A stretch of DNA of 64,000 nucleotides from Margaritifera margaritifera (taxonomy: Eukaryota > Mollusca > Bivalvia > Unionida > Margaritiferidae), in assembly GCA_029931535.1 (NCBI GenBank), contig JAQPZY010000367.1, positions 62,001 to 126,000 on the forward strand, written 5' to 3'. A model generated the notes under the pieces. That model was not told where the DNA came from and ran no database searches. It worked only from the letters and a program-made list of their open reading frames with translations. The translations under genes were made by a program, and so were the position numbers. Below, piece by piece: positions 1-12,434 of this stretch; within the stretch, counting starts at the first letter, position 1, and every line of letters starts with the position of its first letter.

Positions 1-660
1 AACAAATATAAGTCATAACAAAACTGAAATGATGGTTCACTTTCATAATTGCATTGTCACAAACATGGTGATGGTCTCTGATGCATTTATAGGAATGTTA
101 TTGATCTTTATGTATTTTTGAATTCACTGTGTAATTTTACAGATTGTTTAAGTCATCTCATCTTGTTTCCATGGAATGTCTATCTGATGTTAACAGTCCA
201 GATTTTCATCAAAACTGTATCAGTATATTCAGGTCTTTTGTTTTAAGCTCCATGTTCTGTTTCATCTTACTTCTTCCAGGATCCCATGGGATGCGTATGG
301 CCCATGTGTAAGCTCAGTGTGCTATTGTAAGTACAGCATGCAGATGCAGTCTTGCCACTGAGAGTGAAATAATGTTTTTCCAGTTTAGAAAGACTTTGTA
401 ATATCATTCATTTCAATTGACATTATACTTGTTTAAAAAAAAACTTTTGTATTGCAGTGATACATGGTATCACAGTATAATTTTGCATTGTGAAACAAGC
501 TCGATTGGGTCACCAGACTCACATGGTTGAATGTCTTTGAGAGTATCATATATATACAGAGGCAGAATTTCTTTTTATATGAAAAATCCTCGAACTTAAC
601 AGCTTTTCTTGTAGCTATACATTCCTATATTTAATGATATGTGGTATCAATCTAAGATTG
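1..660. other. No recognisable gene
   Basis: AT-rich non-coding sequence. I see no exon, repeat or RNA gene that I can support. The first part of the eIF4G MIF4G domain should lie 5' of 10951 on the plus strand, but I could not find it here. Confidence 0.5.
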
Positions 661-676
661 GCCAAACCTTAAACAG

Positions 677-1798
677 TTGTTGATGTTTGGGTTTGAGAGT
701 GTTTTCAAGTTGGCAGAGGTGATCATATGGCATTTAGCTGTATGCCTGGATAAACCTGTAAAACCAAAGCCACCTTCATTATGTAAGGGTAAAGGACCAG
801 CATCAAAGGCCTCAGATAATGGTAATAAAAAGTCCCTTTGGGAATTTGATGAGGTCAAATGACAATTATACAAATGAACCTAGTTGTGGCAGTAGTACAA
901 GAGAGGGTACAAAAGAGCGGACACTCTAATGTTATGGCGGTCTTAAATGTCATTCAAAGTAGCCAAGTGACCCAAGGGGCCGAGTTAGAAAGATTGAATG
1001 AAAGGGTGTGCGAATTATGGAATGAGGGAGAAGCTTTTGGGCAAGTATATGACATTCAAGAATATACTTATAAGGATCCAAGTTGCCATGGTGATGTGCA
1101 TATAATTGATAGTGTAGATCAGAATGAGCCCCATGTAAATAAGGCCAAAGACAGATGAAAAAGAGCAGACAAACTCAGTTTTTTAATGATTATTCACAAA
1201 AATTATAGAAAGAAGAGAACATCACTGTTGAGATAAACAGTGACTAGTAGACATACTTAATAATGTATTTGACAAGTGAATACATGAAGACAGATACAAT
1301 GAAATAATCACAAATCATAGGTACACCAATTGCCCATCTTTAATTCAAGCGATGGTTAATAATCTAGTTTGTGCACAGCTGAATCCAAGAACCCAAATAG
1401 ATGACAGGAAGATGAAATACATACAACAAACAATTGTCAGAGTATTAATTAATGTGGGAAAGACAACAGATATTTTGTCAAAAATTGTGAGTGCCAATAT
1501 TGACATCAATAAATTGATGGATGCTATTGCATTGCTAGGACATCTTAATAGACAAATAAATATGAGACGCAGAGAGGTGAACAAACCAGATATTGGGAGA
1601 GAATATGTTCACCTCACATCTGCTGGTATGCCATACACAAACTTTCTTTATGGTGATGATGTCTCTAAACATGTGAAAGAGATCCAAGACATAAATGGAA
1701 TGGGAAAACATATTGGATCAAGTAGAGGGTTTATTAGTGTAAGAGGTATGACATACAGAGGCAGGAGGGACCATATTCCCGAAGAAGAAGTCAAATGA
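677..1798 (+). pseudogene. DIRS gag-like ORF1 remnant
   Basis: Three open stretches (677-862, 859-1158, 1352-1798) read like the ORF1/gag-like protein of DIRS elements. The last contains a PYTNFLYGDDVSK block and ends in an RG-rich tail (RGMTYRGRRD), both features I associate with ORF1 of mollusc DIRS elements. The pieces are separated by stops and frame shifts. Only position and family resemblance support the assignment; no catalytic motif is expected in a gag-like protein. Confidence 0.6.
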
Positions 1799-2229
1799 GA
1801 TGATTTGCAGCACCTCGCAGATGGATGCCATGGCAGGAATATTATAGAGATTTGTCTCAGCTGAAACCAGAAGCTAGGACATCAAAAAACTTAAAGGCTG
1901 GGCACAGGCAGAACAAATAGATCAGGTATGTTAGCAAAAGCAAGGCCATTTTTCAGGCAGATAGATTGAAACAGTTTATACAAGCATGGGAAAAATAGCA
2001 TCTGATGAAAACATTATAGATAGTGTTTCAAATTGTCATATAGAATTCAAAAATGGTAATCCACCTTTTCAGGAATATATTAAAAGCCAGTTAACTTCAG
2101 TGAGCATGAAATATTCATTTTTTGATAAAGAAACAAGTTGAAGCAGAAGAGGGACAGTTTATTTTACAGATATTTGTCCGACCTAATAAGAATGGTGAAT
2201 TTAATTTGAAAGAATTGAATGATCATATT

Positions 2230-3480
2230 TAATCTCATCCTTTTGAAATGGACAGTTTAGAAACTGCTCTAAATGTTGCTATTCCAAACTGCTTTGTGGC
2301 ATCAGTGGATTTAAGGCATGCATATTACTCTGTACTGATAGCTTAGGTGCATACAAAATTGTTGAGATTTGAATGGAGAGGGAAATTATTCCAATATAAC
2401 TGCCTACCAGATGTAGTTGCTTGTGCCAGAAGATTGTCCACAAAGTTGCTCAGACTGGAATATACCACTTTGAGATACCTAGGTCACATTAGTGTTGTTT
2501 ATATAGAAGATTCATTCTTTGTTGGAAACAATAAAGAGAATTGTATTATAAAAATGTGAAAGATATGGTGGAATTAGTATCCACTATAGGATTCTAACCT
2601 TATGCCGACAAATTAGTATGTACTCCAACATATAAATTAGAATTTTTTTAGGAATTGGAAAGGTTCTGTAACAATGATAGTAACCTTGCTAGAAGGAAGG
2701 TTGAGCATATCAGACAGGAATGTGAGTCATTATGAAGTAATATTTCAACATCAGCTAGAAATTTATCACAGGTTACAGGACTGCTGGTCTTGAGTTTCTC
2801 AGCAGTAGAGTATAGACCAATTATTACAGATATTTAGAGAGAGAGAAAAGATAAGGATGCTTGAAATTCAAAAGTGAATTTTGATGAAACTATGAGAATG
2901 ATTTCTTCTACGAAAAAAGATCATCATTGGTGGATCCAGTACTTTGAAAAGAAAAATTACACATTCTAATATTGTTATTGTTACTGATGCATCTTCCTAT
3001 TGTTGGTGAGCAGTTTATTTAGACAAAAAAATAGGTGGTAGATGAACCAAGGCAGAAGCAGAAAAACTTATCAGTTTCCTTGAATTGATTGCAGCCTTTA
3101 TAGCAATAAAATCAATTGTAAGGAATGTTGCCCAGAACCATGTCAGAATTCTTTAGTGACAGCACTTGTGCTATATCTTACATTAGTGACATTGGTGCCC
3201 TTAAGTCATTTGAATATAATGAACTAGCTAAAACAATTGGGGGATGGTACATTGTAATAGAAATTATATTGTCAGTAGAACATGTACCTGTTAGAAATAA
3301 CATTGCAGATGTTAATTCCAGACTGTTCAGTGAACAAGTTGAATGGAAGCTAGGTACAGATATATTCAAAAGATTATGAAACTTATGGGGCAGACCAGAT
3401 ATTGATCTGTTTGGTTTTAAACTAAATAAACAATTACAGGTGCATGACTCCTGGAAGCCAGACCCAGATGCTTCATTTGT
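2230..3480 (+). pseudogene. DIRS reverse transcriptase and RNase H remnant
   Basis: Around 2300-2560 the translation shows a DIRS-like RT: VDLRHAYYSV, then LRFEWRGKLFQYNCLP, then LGHISVVYIEDSF, equivalent to the YIDDS active-site region with the first D changed to E. Around 2980-3380 an RNase H-like segment follows (DAS, later NELAKTIGGWYIVIE and HVPVRNNIADVNSR). Several in-frame stops interrupt it, for example between 2340 and 2350, so it is inactive. The conserved tail GRPDIDLFGFKLNKQL near 3390-3435 is typical of this family. Confidence 0.75.
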
Positions 3481-3763
3481 AATGCTTTTTTGACAGACTG
3501 GTGTCAGTTTTTCTCATATATCTTTCCTTCTTTTAACCTTAGAGGCAGATGCGTGCAGAAGCTGAGAGAAGATGAAGGGGAAATGGTAATGGTGATGCCG
3601 AGATGGTATCCAGTTTTGATGTAATGTTGATAGATGTTCCAGTGATTCTTTGAAAGAGAAAAATACTACTAATCATACCATGTACAAAGAAAATCTGTCC
3701 TCTGCAGAAGAAGAAGTTAGTGTTAATGAGTCCTTTATGAGGCAAGCAATTAAAAACTGACAA

Positions 3764-6700
3764 CAGGGTTCGCACAGATTTGAAAAGTGCTTGAATTTTC
3801 AACTGCTGGATGAAAAGTGCTTATTTTTTGAAAATCCTTCTGAAAAGTGCTTATTTTTATTGTTAGTGGGAAAAAGTGCTTAAAAAGTGTTTGAAAATGA
3901 GCAAAAATCCTTAAAAAAGGCTTGAATGTTTAAGAAAATAAAAGAGAAAAGAAAATAGTAAAAAAAGAAACCTCAGTTTCTACATGAAAATGCCACCGGG
4001 GAAGTGTGGTTTTAATCGTGAATGGATAGGCTGCTATTAGTGGGTTAAGGAGACCCAGGACAGACATAAAGCTTTGTGTTGTGTGTGTAACAAAGGTATA
4101 GACATTGGGGCTATGGGTGAGAGTGCCGTTAAATCACACCATAAGGGTGCGAAACACCAGAAAATTGAAGTATCAATGCCAGCAACAAGTTTGGATTATT
4201 TTGGAATAAAAACAGACAAAACCAAGACATGTGCCAGAGACGATGACATTATATCTAAGCCAGAGTCACATTCCGGTAAATTAATGGCGGGATTGATGTT
4301 ACCCCCACCCCCATCTGATGCAACTTCAACAACAAAGTCAACATCTGCAAATATTTCCAGCTTCCTTTCCAAGAACGATGTTCTGAAGTCAGAAATTTTA
4401 TGGACATTGCATACTGTGGTCACACATGCCTCCTACAAATCAAATGAACATATTGCTGACGTTTTTGGTGCTATGTTCCCAGACAGTGCTCTGGCTGCAA
4501 AGTTTTCATGTGCAGAAAAGAAAACATCTTACTTGTGTGTTTTTGGCATTGCAGAACACTTTAAAAAATTAATTCTATCGAGTGTCAGTGGTGTTCTTGT
4601 GATTCTGTTTGACAAAACCTTGAACAAGAAAATGCAAGAAAAGCAGATGGACATACATGTCAGATTCTGGGACAGTGAGACAAACCAGCTTGTGACCAGA
4701 TACTTGGGATCACAGTTTTTAGGTAATTATATTGTTTATTATTGTTATTTATATTTTATTTATAGTTTTAGTTTCATTAAATTTTTTCATCAGCTGTCAA
4801 ATATAGAAGTATTGATTACAATCACATTTTCATGTGAATAAAAAATGAACTAAATGAGCATAAATCATACATACATATATAACGAAGTGCATGAACTAAA
4901 AATAAACAGATGTGACTCTTTGTACATTCATTATTACTTAGCATGAACCCCAGGCAATTGCTGAAGATTTATATGTTTTTATCTTCTCTGATTGCAGGCT
5001 ATGCTACAGCTGATGACATAGTTTATCATTTCAAAGAGGAAACAATGAACCACTTGAATATCCACAAGTATGGACCCGCCCAATGTGAATTTGAAAGTTT
5101 TAGACATTATCTGAAGCCAGATAAGTACAGACTATGGCCATGATTTAATTAATATTGGCTCATGTGGACTGCATACTTTGCATAATGCATTTAAGGCAGA
5201 TGCACTTGTTACAGAATGGGGAATCACTTCACTTCTGTGCAGTCTGTACTATCTTTTTATCTGCCAGGAGAGAAGATTACCAGAAATTGACTGGCACTAC
5301 AATCATGCCATTAAAATTTGTAGACTATAGATGGTTAGAAAATGTCCCTGTTTCCCAGCCGGCATCGCAGGTGTGGGGTTCAGTTGAACATTTTGTCAAG
5401 AGATGGTTCAATAAAAATATTTACCCAAACCTACAACAAACCAACAAATAGTTTGATGTAGTAAAGTCAAGCAGTGAAGGACAAGCTAATCAGAGCAAAG
5501 CTAGAGTTTTGTTGTTTCATTGCAAGCATATTGCAGCCTTTCCTGGCCAACTACCAAACAGATAAGCCCATGGTGCCTTTTATGGTGGCTGACTTGACTA
5601 CAGTCATCAAATGCTTGATGCAGAAAGTTGTCAAGCTTGAAATTTTGGACCAGGCAACCACATCAGAAAAGTTGCCAAGGATAGATTTAGAGGAGAAGGC
5701 CAATCTTTTGACATACAAGAAGGTGGACATCTGTTTACTAGCTGAAGAAAAGTTGAGAAGTGCAACCATGAGTGAAAAGGAAGTAATGGAGTTCAGAATG
5801 GAATGTATGGCATTTGTGATTGAAGTGTTGAAAAAGATTGCTGTGAAATGCCCAATCACTTATTCTTTAGTAAGAAATATGGTATCTTTGTGTCCAAGGG
5901 AAATGGCCAGACATACAGATCTCAGCAGGGACAAATTTAAGAAACTTCTGAGGTTGATTATTGCAACAAAAAGAATCAATGTGTTTGATGATGGAATCAT
6001 CCTGCAACAATATAATGACTTTCCTGACAGTATATCAGTCACTGGTACTGATAAGTTTACGGGCTTTGATCCATACTAGGATAGACTTGACAAATTTGTT
6101 GTGGAGCACATGTCAGATGCTGGGTATGGCAAACTGCTGGAGATTGTTAGGCTCCTGTTGACCCTCTCCCACGGACAAGCAACAGTAGAGTGTGACTTTT
6201 ATGTGAACAAGGAAATAGAGTGTGCAAATTTGAAGGGGCAAAGTGTGGTTGCACAGAGGATCATATGTGATTATGCTAGAATTATGCTGAATGTTCCAAT
6301 CACCAATCAGCTTCTTGTAAGTTCAGCTTCAGCAAGACAGAAGTATGAAACTTATTTAGAGGAGGAGAGGGAGAAGGAGCAGTCTGAGTCTGGGCAGAGG
6401 AAAATAAAGCATGTTCTTGATGACATTGAAGATCTGACAAGGAGAAAAAAGCAGGCCAGATTAGATTATGAAATACTTGTGAAGAAAGCAGATGAACTGT
6501 CTTTAAAAGCAGAGAAAATACTAAAGTGGCAACTTCTTGCACAGGCCAATGCGAATAGAAAAAAAACCGAGGAGAAACTTGGAATTTATGAAGGTCTTTG
6601 CAATAAGCTGGATGCTAAGATCGAAGAACTGAAGAGAAATTAAGTACAGAGGAAGAACTTGTAAATATATTTTTTGTTAGTTTGACTTTTTGTTTATTGT

Positions 6701-6891
6701 ACCTATGTTAGTGAACTTTCTTGGGGAAAGGAACATGCAGTTACTTGAGCCACAAGTCAGTCTGAAGGTTGTTCCAAATGTAGATATCTATGGTGGGTTC
6801 AGATATTAGACTCCTTGAAAATGAAATAAAGTTCTTGAAAAGTGCTAGAAAAGTCCTTGAATTTTGTCATATTTTACTGGTATGAACCATG
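3764..6891 (+). mobile_element. hAT-like DNA transposon inserted in the DIRS element
   Basis: The left end begins CAGGGTTCGCACAG at 3764, a common hAT-type terminus, followed by several copies of GAAAAGTGCTT. The right end has related GAAAAGTGCT and AAGTCCTTGAATTTT motifs (6838-6865) and GTATGAACCATG near 6880-6891, an imperfect inverse of the left tip. I could not confirm an 8-bp target duplication, so the right end is approximate. It carries one degraded transposase-like gene and splits the DIRS gene set, so it inserted later. Confidence 0.65.
4060..6643 (+). pseudogene. hAT-like transposase family gene, degraded
   Basis: A zinc-finger-like start (LCCVCNKG ... SHHKGAKH, about 4070-4165) is followed by segments typical of a hAT-related family common in invertebrate and fish genomes: KFSCAEKKTSYLCVFGIAEHF, ATADD, GSCGLHTLHNAF-like residues in another frame near 5155-5190, VENVPV, NYQTDKP, FRMECMAFV, and the C-terminal LLTLSHGQATVECDF..NKE block equivalent to hAT dimerisation domains. 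A coiled-coil tail follows (about 6330-6640). At least three frame breaks separate 4074-4722, 4998-5143, 5155-5451, 5474-6079 and 6101-6643. A GT-AG intron of about 275 bp (4723-4997) restores frame between the first two pieces. Confidence 0.7.
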
Positions 6892-7730
6892 GAGAAGTTT
6901 TAAGGAAAGCTACTAACATCATTCTTTCATCTTGGAGACAGGGAACTAAAAAAAACAGTATTCAACATTCATACATAGATGGATTCTATACTATGATAAG
7001 AGGAAATTTTGTTCAATTCAGTCATATATTAGTACAGTACTTGACTTTATGACTGAGCAGTTTGATTCTGGTTTAGCATATAATTCATGTAGAAGTGCCC
7101 TTTTATAGGCATAGTAACAGATGGCGTCCAAGCAGGAGCACACCCATTTGTTGTAAGGTTCCTTTTAGGCATTTTTAATTTAAGGCCAAATAATCAGAAG
7201 TATTGTGTTACTTGGGATGTTTAAAAGTTTAGATAATTCTTCAGAAGTTATCTGCTGTTAAACATCTTACATTGAAAGATCGGGTTAATATATATTACAT
7301 TATAGTGACTTTTTTAAAACAAAGTAGGTCAGGTAGGCCTAATCCTGTTGCTGATTTGAAGGTTTATCCTCCAGATAGGAGACTATGTGTTGTGTATGTT
7401 TTGCATGAATATTTGAAAAGAACATCATTGATTCAAAAGGAGAATACAAAGCTGTTCATCAGTTATATGAAGCCATATGGACCTGTCACAAAGGATGCTA
7501 TTAGTAGATGGTTATGAATTGTTATGACACAGACAAGTGTAGATTGGAAAGTCTCTGCACTACATAGTATAAGAGGTGATGCAGTGTCAAAGGCTAATGC
7601 TAGTGTTGCGACATTGGAAAGTCTTCCCTGGGTAGCTGGGTTATCTAATGCTACGACATTTGCAGAGTTTTATAATAAATCTCATGTTGATAAGCATGAC
7701 AACTTTCAGAAAGCAGTGCTAAAACTGTGA
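6890..7730 (+). pseudogene. DIRS tyrosine recombinase remnant
   Basis: Translations at 6864-7052, 7272-7517 and 7524-7730 read as the recombinase of the DIRS element: an N-terminal arm (ILSSWRQGTKKN), then GRPNPVADLKVYPPDRRLCVV, LFISYMKPYGPVTKDAISRWL, and the catalytic HxxR box (HSIRG) followed by VAGLSNATTFAEFYNK, whose Tyr is the expected nucleophile. A stop at about 7515 and another frame break make it non-functional. These residues are the strongest evidence that the surrounding element belongs to the DIRS class. Confidence 0.75.
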
Positions 7731-7739
7731 ATGTTTCAT

Positions 7740-8730
7740 AGACATGTAAATATGGTACAAATCATTTGACACTTTTATCTGAATGTGAATTTCTACATTA
7801 TATGACATATATCTTAGTGAATAAAGTGTGTTTCATTTTTCTGGGCTTGCGTGCCTGAATTAAAGTCTCATGGGGTCATGGAAGTGGCATGACAAAACAG
7901 AATTCCCCTTCCCCCACTTGATTAAATGAGTGTGATGGTGGTATGATGAAACAGAATCCCTCCTCCCCAACTTAAATGAGCCTGAATACCTTAATTGAGG
8001 TGAAGTTTGAATGGGATTTTGTGGAGTCCTATAAAACGTAATGGATCACATGCCTATGTGCATGAGTAGTATTTTCCAATCTTCTCTAGATTAGTAGTGT
8101 TAGGCCTGTTAGTACACAACCCAGTTTGAAACACTGAATTGGTGCATGGGCAGTATATATCTCATGTGATCCCTCAGTGTTATATGATTCCACAGAATCT
8201 CCCTCAAACTTTGCCTCAAAAAAGAGAAGACTTGTTTAAGTAGTGGATTAACTGTGACACAGTCATGTTTGGGAATTAACCAACTATATTGAATTTTTTT
8301 ATATATCAATATTACTATTATTTTCTGATTTCGGGCTGTTAGTAAACCAGAATTTAGTGTAGTGTATGCCAATATGTGCAGATGTTTATCTATGGTAAGT
8401 AATTTGAAGGAGATAAATGAAACATTATTTTAAGTATAGTGAACTTGAATGCTTTGTCTTGCTGCAGTTCCACAAGAGGGAAAATAAGTAGCTTTTTTCT
8501 GAGATTCTAAAATTTAGAGATTTAATCACAAGATTGGATGGATGCCTGGACTAATCCCTCACAAAAACTCAGAATGCTTTGTCTATTCATTAGTATATTT
8601 TTTTCTTTGCAATCGGTGCTTTTTTATATCCAGTAGTTGAAACAGGTCTTGTGAGTATAATGTGAAAAGTTTAAGAAAAAAGTTGTAAATAGTTGAAATA
8701 TCCATGTGATTCAGTAAATTCTCATCAGGG
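7740..8730. other. No recognisable gene
   Basis: Non-coding, AT-rich. A short direct duplication of an AGAATCCC(T)-like segment is visible near 7890-7970. No domain, RNA gene or terminal repeat is supported. Confidence 0.5.
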
Positions 8731-9303
8731 GCCTCTTAGTTGGGCAAGCTCGGTTCTATCCAGGTGCCCTACTCAGTTGGGCAAACTCAGTTCTATCCTT
8801 GTACCTACTCAGTTGGGCAAGCTCAATTTTTTGCAGGTACCCTACTCAGTTGGGTATCAAACTCAATTCTTTCCATGTGCCTTACAAAGTAGGCATGCTC
8901 AGTTTTATCCAGGTGCTCTACTCAGTTGATCAAGCTCAGTTCTATCCAGGTGCCTTACTTGGTTAGGTATGCTCAGTTATATCCAGGTTCCCTACTCAGT
9001 AGGCATGTTCAGTTTTATCCAGGTGCCCTACTCAGTTGAGCAAGCTCAGTTCTATCTAGATGCCCCACTCAGTTGGGCAAGCTCAATTCTGTTCTGGTAC
9101 TCAACTCAATTGGGCAAGCCCAATTCTGTTCCAGTACCCTACTCAATTGGGCAAGCTTAGTTCTATCCAGGTGTCCTAATTAGTTGGGCAAGCTCAAATC
9201 TATCCAGGTGCCCTACTCAGTTGGGCCAACTCAATTCTGTTCAGGTGTCCTACTCAGTTGGGCCAACTCAATTCTGTTCAGGTGGTCTACTCAGTTGGGC
9301 AAG
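8731..9303. repeat. 36-bp minisatellite, about 16 copies
   Basis: The unit reads roughly CCTACTCAGTTGGGCAAG followed by CTCAGTTCTATCCAGGTG. Copies are diverged but keep the 36-bp register over most of the array. Because 36 is a multiple of three, reading frames stay open here; those open frames are repeat artefacts, not genes. Confidence 0.9.
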
Positions 9304-9584
9304 TTATTGTTCAGCCAACAGATGATGTAATGATTTACACCTAGCTGGTGATTGAATTGGTCAGCTATCCATTGGAATCTGTTTTGTGTTAGTTGATTGA
9401 CAGATGTTACCCACAGTCAGATTGTAAGTTCATGCCGAGTACAAATCTAGGTAGGAAAAGAAAATCCCAAATGTTAAAATAGAAATCCTTGTGTTTCTAC
9501 AACTTGAGTAACAGTCAGTAGATTTGTTGTCAAGATTGAAAACATGTATATCTCTGCTGATTTGGATGTTCATTTCTGAACATT
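9304..9584. other. No recognisable gene
   Basis: Short non-coding stretch between the minisatellite and the MITE-like element. Confidence 0.5.
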
Positions 9585-9586
9585 TA

Positions 9587-10446
9587 CCGTATATACTAGC
9601 TTATAAGTCAACGTTTTTTTTACTTAGAATTTGACTCATGCAGAGTAGGAGTCATCTTATAAGCGGGACATTAAAAAAATAAAAAAATCTGTGTTCAGTT
9701 GCAGCCTTTAATAGATTTATGACTTTATGATCAAAGTGTTACTCACAGAGCCCAAGCTCAGTCTTTGCATAAGCACCCACATATGACAGTAAAGCCGAAA
9801 ATCGAAGTCGGACGAGATTTACGATGACTAGAAGACGATTTACAATGACTAGACGACGATGTAGGATTTCAGAACTTTATCAGACAATGAGGATTAATTC
9901 TTGGACTTTGTACCAGAAAACATTAGATAGTGACATTTATAGGATACCGTGAATCACAAAAAAGTGTACTTAACTTTCATTGTTTATTTGTACGACATGT
10001 GGAATTAACATATTACGGGATATTGTGAATCGGATCATTTTGAACTTCTATTTTTATACCAGTATGTGACCTATAATTGAATTCGTATTTTTATCATATA
10101 AATGGATTTAAAATGTCAAGCATTATGGATTTCAATGGACTTTATTACACATAGATGGACAAATTGTAAGTTGTCAATTTATTTGTGACGTATTTCACTC
10201 AATAATATAATTGTATTTTACACTGGTTTTGTCTTTATTTTTCTTATCTATCTATCCAGTTTGGCTTGTTTATATTTCTAAAGTGCGTTTCTGACTCACT
10301 AAGAAGTCACCCCTTCAGACGGATCTGACTTCCAAAATACACCCTGACTTATAGGAGGGTCAAAGAGAAAATCACTTTTTGCAACCCTAAAAAGGGGGGG
10401 GGGGGTCGACTTATAGTCGAGTCGACTTATAATCGAGTATATACGG
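9587..10446. mobile_element. 860-bp MITE-like element with terminal inverted repeats
   Basis: The left end CCGTATATACTAGCTTATAA and the complement of the right end CCGTATATACTCGATTATAA match over about 26 bp with three mismatches, continuing into AAGTCAAC versus AAGTCGAC. The dinucleotide TA flanks both ends (9585-9586 and 10447-10448), consistent with a Tc1/mariner-type target duplication. No transposase is encoded, so it would be non-autonomous. The inner ends also hold GACTTATAAG-like repeats and a G-run at 10394-10405. Confidence 0.75.
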
Positions 10447-10448
10447 TA

Positions 10449-10950
10449 ATTGAGTTACAGCTCCACTTTGATTACAGATTGTAATGGTATGTCCCATGGT
10501 TTTTTCTGCACAGAAAACAAATGTTCTATTATTATTATAGTCATTTGTTTTGAACTAATTTATAAAATAATATCTCAAATGAGACAGATTTTCAAAACTG
10601 ATTGTCAATCTAGTGCTTTTCTTTTACTTTTGAGTTTGAAATGACGAGAGTTATTATATTTTTCAAATGAGTTTTCTTTAGAACTGTTTAGTGTTTTATT
10701 AATTGAGAGGTGTGCGAGGACATGTGAATAATGTCTGAGAGAATTATTTTTGAAAATATTTAGATCTTTGTTATTAACAAGAAAAATCAATGACAAACAT
10801 CAAAAAGGAGAAAGAAAGTCAACAGAACATGCACAAAATGAAATACTATCAGACTAATTTTTAATTAAAATAAGTAGTTGAATCAAACTTTGAATGCTGG
10901 ATGCAACTTTCATTTAGCACAGTTCTATGCCCTTCTTTTTTCGATTTTAG
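10449..10950. other. Probable intron sequence
   Basis: AT-rich sequence leading into the acceptor TTTTAG at 10945-10950. I see no other feature. Confidence 0.5.
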
Positions 10951-11088
10951 TTTAAAGTGCCAGCAGAAACTAAGCAGGGAAATGTCAACTTCAGAGCCTT
11001 GCTTTTAACAAGATGTCAGCAGGAATTAGAAAAGGCCAATTCTTTAGAAAAAGCATCTAAGAGGAAAAAGATTAAGAAGGCTGCTACA
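10951..11088 (+). CDS. EIF4G: eIF4G1/3-like exon, MIF4G domain (part 1)
   Basis: eIF4G is the scaffold of the cap-binding complex; its central MIF4G domain binds eIF4A and eIF3. This 138-bp exon, bounded by TTTTAG and GTAAGA, encodes FKVPAETKQGNVNFRALLLT and continues with RCQQELEK, matching the KVP...NFRKLLLNRCQKEFEK block of animal eIF4G in the same order. It starts and ends on codon boundaries. Earlier MIF4G exons are not visible in the window. Confidence 0.9.
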
Positions 11089-11483
11089 GTAAGAGACCAA
11101 TCAATCAACATTTGAAAAAGATTAAGCACTGCATTTATAATGTTACTATGCTGGTTTTACATCAAAGTTTAGACTTGTACTTCTTTACCTGATTGTTAAA
11201 GTATGCAACATGCTGAAGTTACATGGTTTTTATAGCAGTGGTGTCTTAGAAACTGTGCTAAACATTAACCATTAAGTTGAAGCCAGACAGATGGAAAGAC
11301 AAATTAACAGTCAGCATTAATTCATTGACTAGAGCTTCTCTGCCATCTGGCTTGAAAGGTAGTTTCAGTATGCTCTGATCACATGCCAGCAACAAACAAA
11401 TGGATGATAATTTTTTGATTGTTTGATATCTCTACAAAATTTGCTTGACTTTACTGCTAGCTCAAAATATGTTATCATTTTAG

Positions 11484-11563
11484 GACAAAGTAAAGCAGCA
11501 AATGAAGGAAGAACTAGAATATAAAGAAATGAAAGCCAAAAGGAGATATTTAGGAAACATGAG
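11484..11563 (+). CDS. EIF4G: eIF4G1/3-like exon, MIF4G domain (part 2)
   Basis: An 80-bp exon between TTTTAG and GTATAC. It encodes DKVKQQMKEELEYKEMKAK followed by RRYLGNM, corresponding to the RRRSLGN region of eIF4G. It ends two bases into an Arg codon that the next exon completes, which supports the splice assignment. Confidence 0.9.
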
Positions 11564-12277
11564 GTATACGCTCTCTCTCTGTCTGTTGCTGTCAGTCTCT
11601 CTTTTACAATGCAGTTCATGAGATGCAGCAATTATAACTGGAATGTTGAATCCAAAATGACGTTTTTGTGAGGTCTTTTTGGTATACTTTATTTAATATA
11701 TGTTTAATGCTTGACACCTCCAGTGTTCCAGCATGAGTCTGACCTTATCTGCTATGTATATATCCAGAAAATCATTTTAGTACAATAATTGATTGGTTAG
11801 TTTGGGTGAGAGCAACCAGTATTTTTTTTCTTTTCATCAACATTATTAGAAACGTTTTGATCACATTTTGACTGTTTTTGGCCCGGCCTGAGCCCAGCAC
11901 CAAACCATTATGTGATTTAGTTTATTAATTGTATTGGTTTGAATGGTGTTTACATTGCTTTTCTCTGATATGTATAGAGTCCATCCTAGCCTGTTTTCTG
12001 ACCAAAGTGGAATTGTCAACAGTTCTTGCTTGCATAAGCATGATGAGACACAGGTATTACTTTTCCAGCAGCATGATGTGATTCTTAAAGTTTCTGCAAC
12101 TTTGTGGGTGGGCGTTACATAATGGCATAGGCACAGATTAGACATTGGCTTGTACAAAACACTTGCACTGGGGTTTGGGTTAAAGTGTTTCGTTTGAGGG
12201 TTGGCTTGACAAGAAGACCATGGCCATGTTAAAGTATTGTGTGCATTTTATCCATGCTGCATGTTCTCTCTTAACAG

Positions 12278-12434
12278 GTTTATTGGTGAATTGTTCAAGA
12301 TGCAAATGCTTACAGAAAATATCATGCATGACTGTGTGTTCAAACTGCTGCGATCCAGGGGTGAACAAAATTTGGAGTGCCTTTGCATATTGCTCAAAAC
12401 TATAGGCAAGGAGCTTGACACAAAAAGGGCTAAA
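12278..12434 (+). CDS. EIF4G: eIF4G1/3-like exon, MIF4G domain (part 3)
   Basis: Bounded by TTAACAG and GTAAGT. It encodes [19 protein letters not shown], then [16 protein letters not shown], almost residue for residue the best conserved stretch of MIF4G (FIGELFKLKMLTEAIMHDC in vertebrates, from established family knowledge). Together with the previous exon it makes a whole number of codons. No defects are seen. Confidence 0.95.

Larger units (their letters stand above)
660..7740 (+). mobile_element. Decayed DIRS-type retrotransposon, interrupted by a hAT-like element
   Basis: The order gag-like region, reverse transcriptase, RNase H and tyrosine recombinase is diagnostic of DIRS/Ngaro-class elements, which integrate with a tyrosine recombinase rather than a DDE integrase. 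All parts read on the plus strand but are broken by many stops and frame changes, so the copy is old. A hAT-like transposon splits it between RNase H and recombinase. I could not identify its terminal repeats, so both outer limits are approximate. Confidence 0.8.

Noticed and set aside
8731..9303. Possible repetitive secreted protein (open frames of about 70 aa)
   Set aside because: The frame is open only because the unit is 36 bp; there are no splice or start contexts and the repeat drifts with stops.
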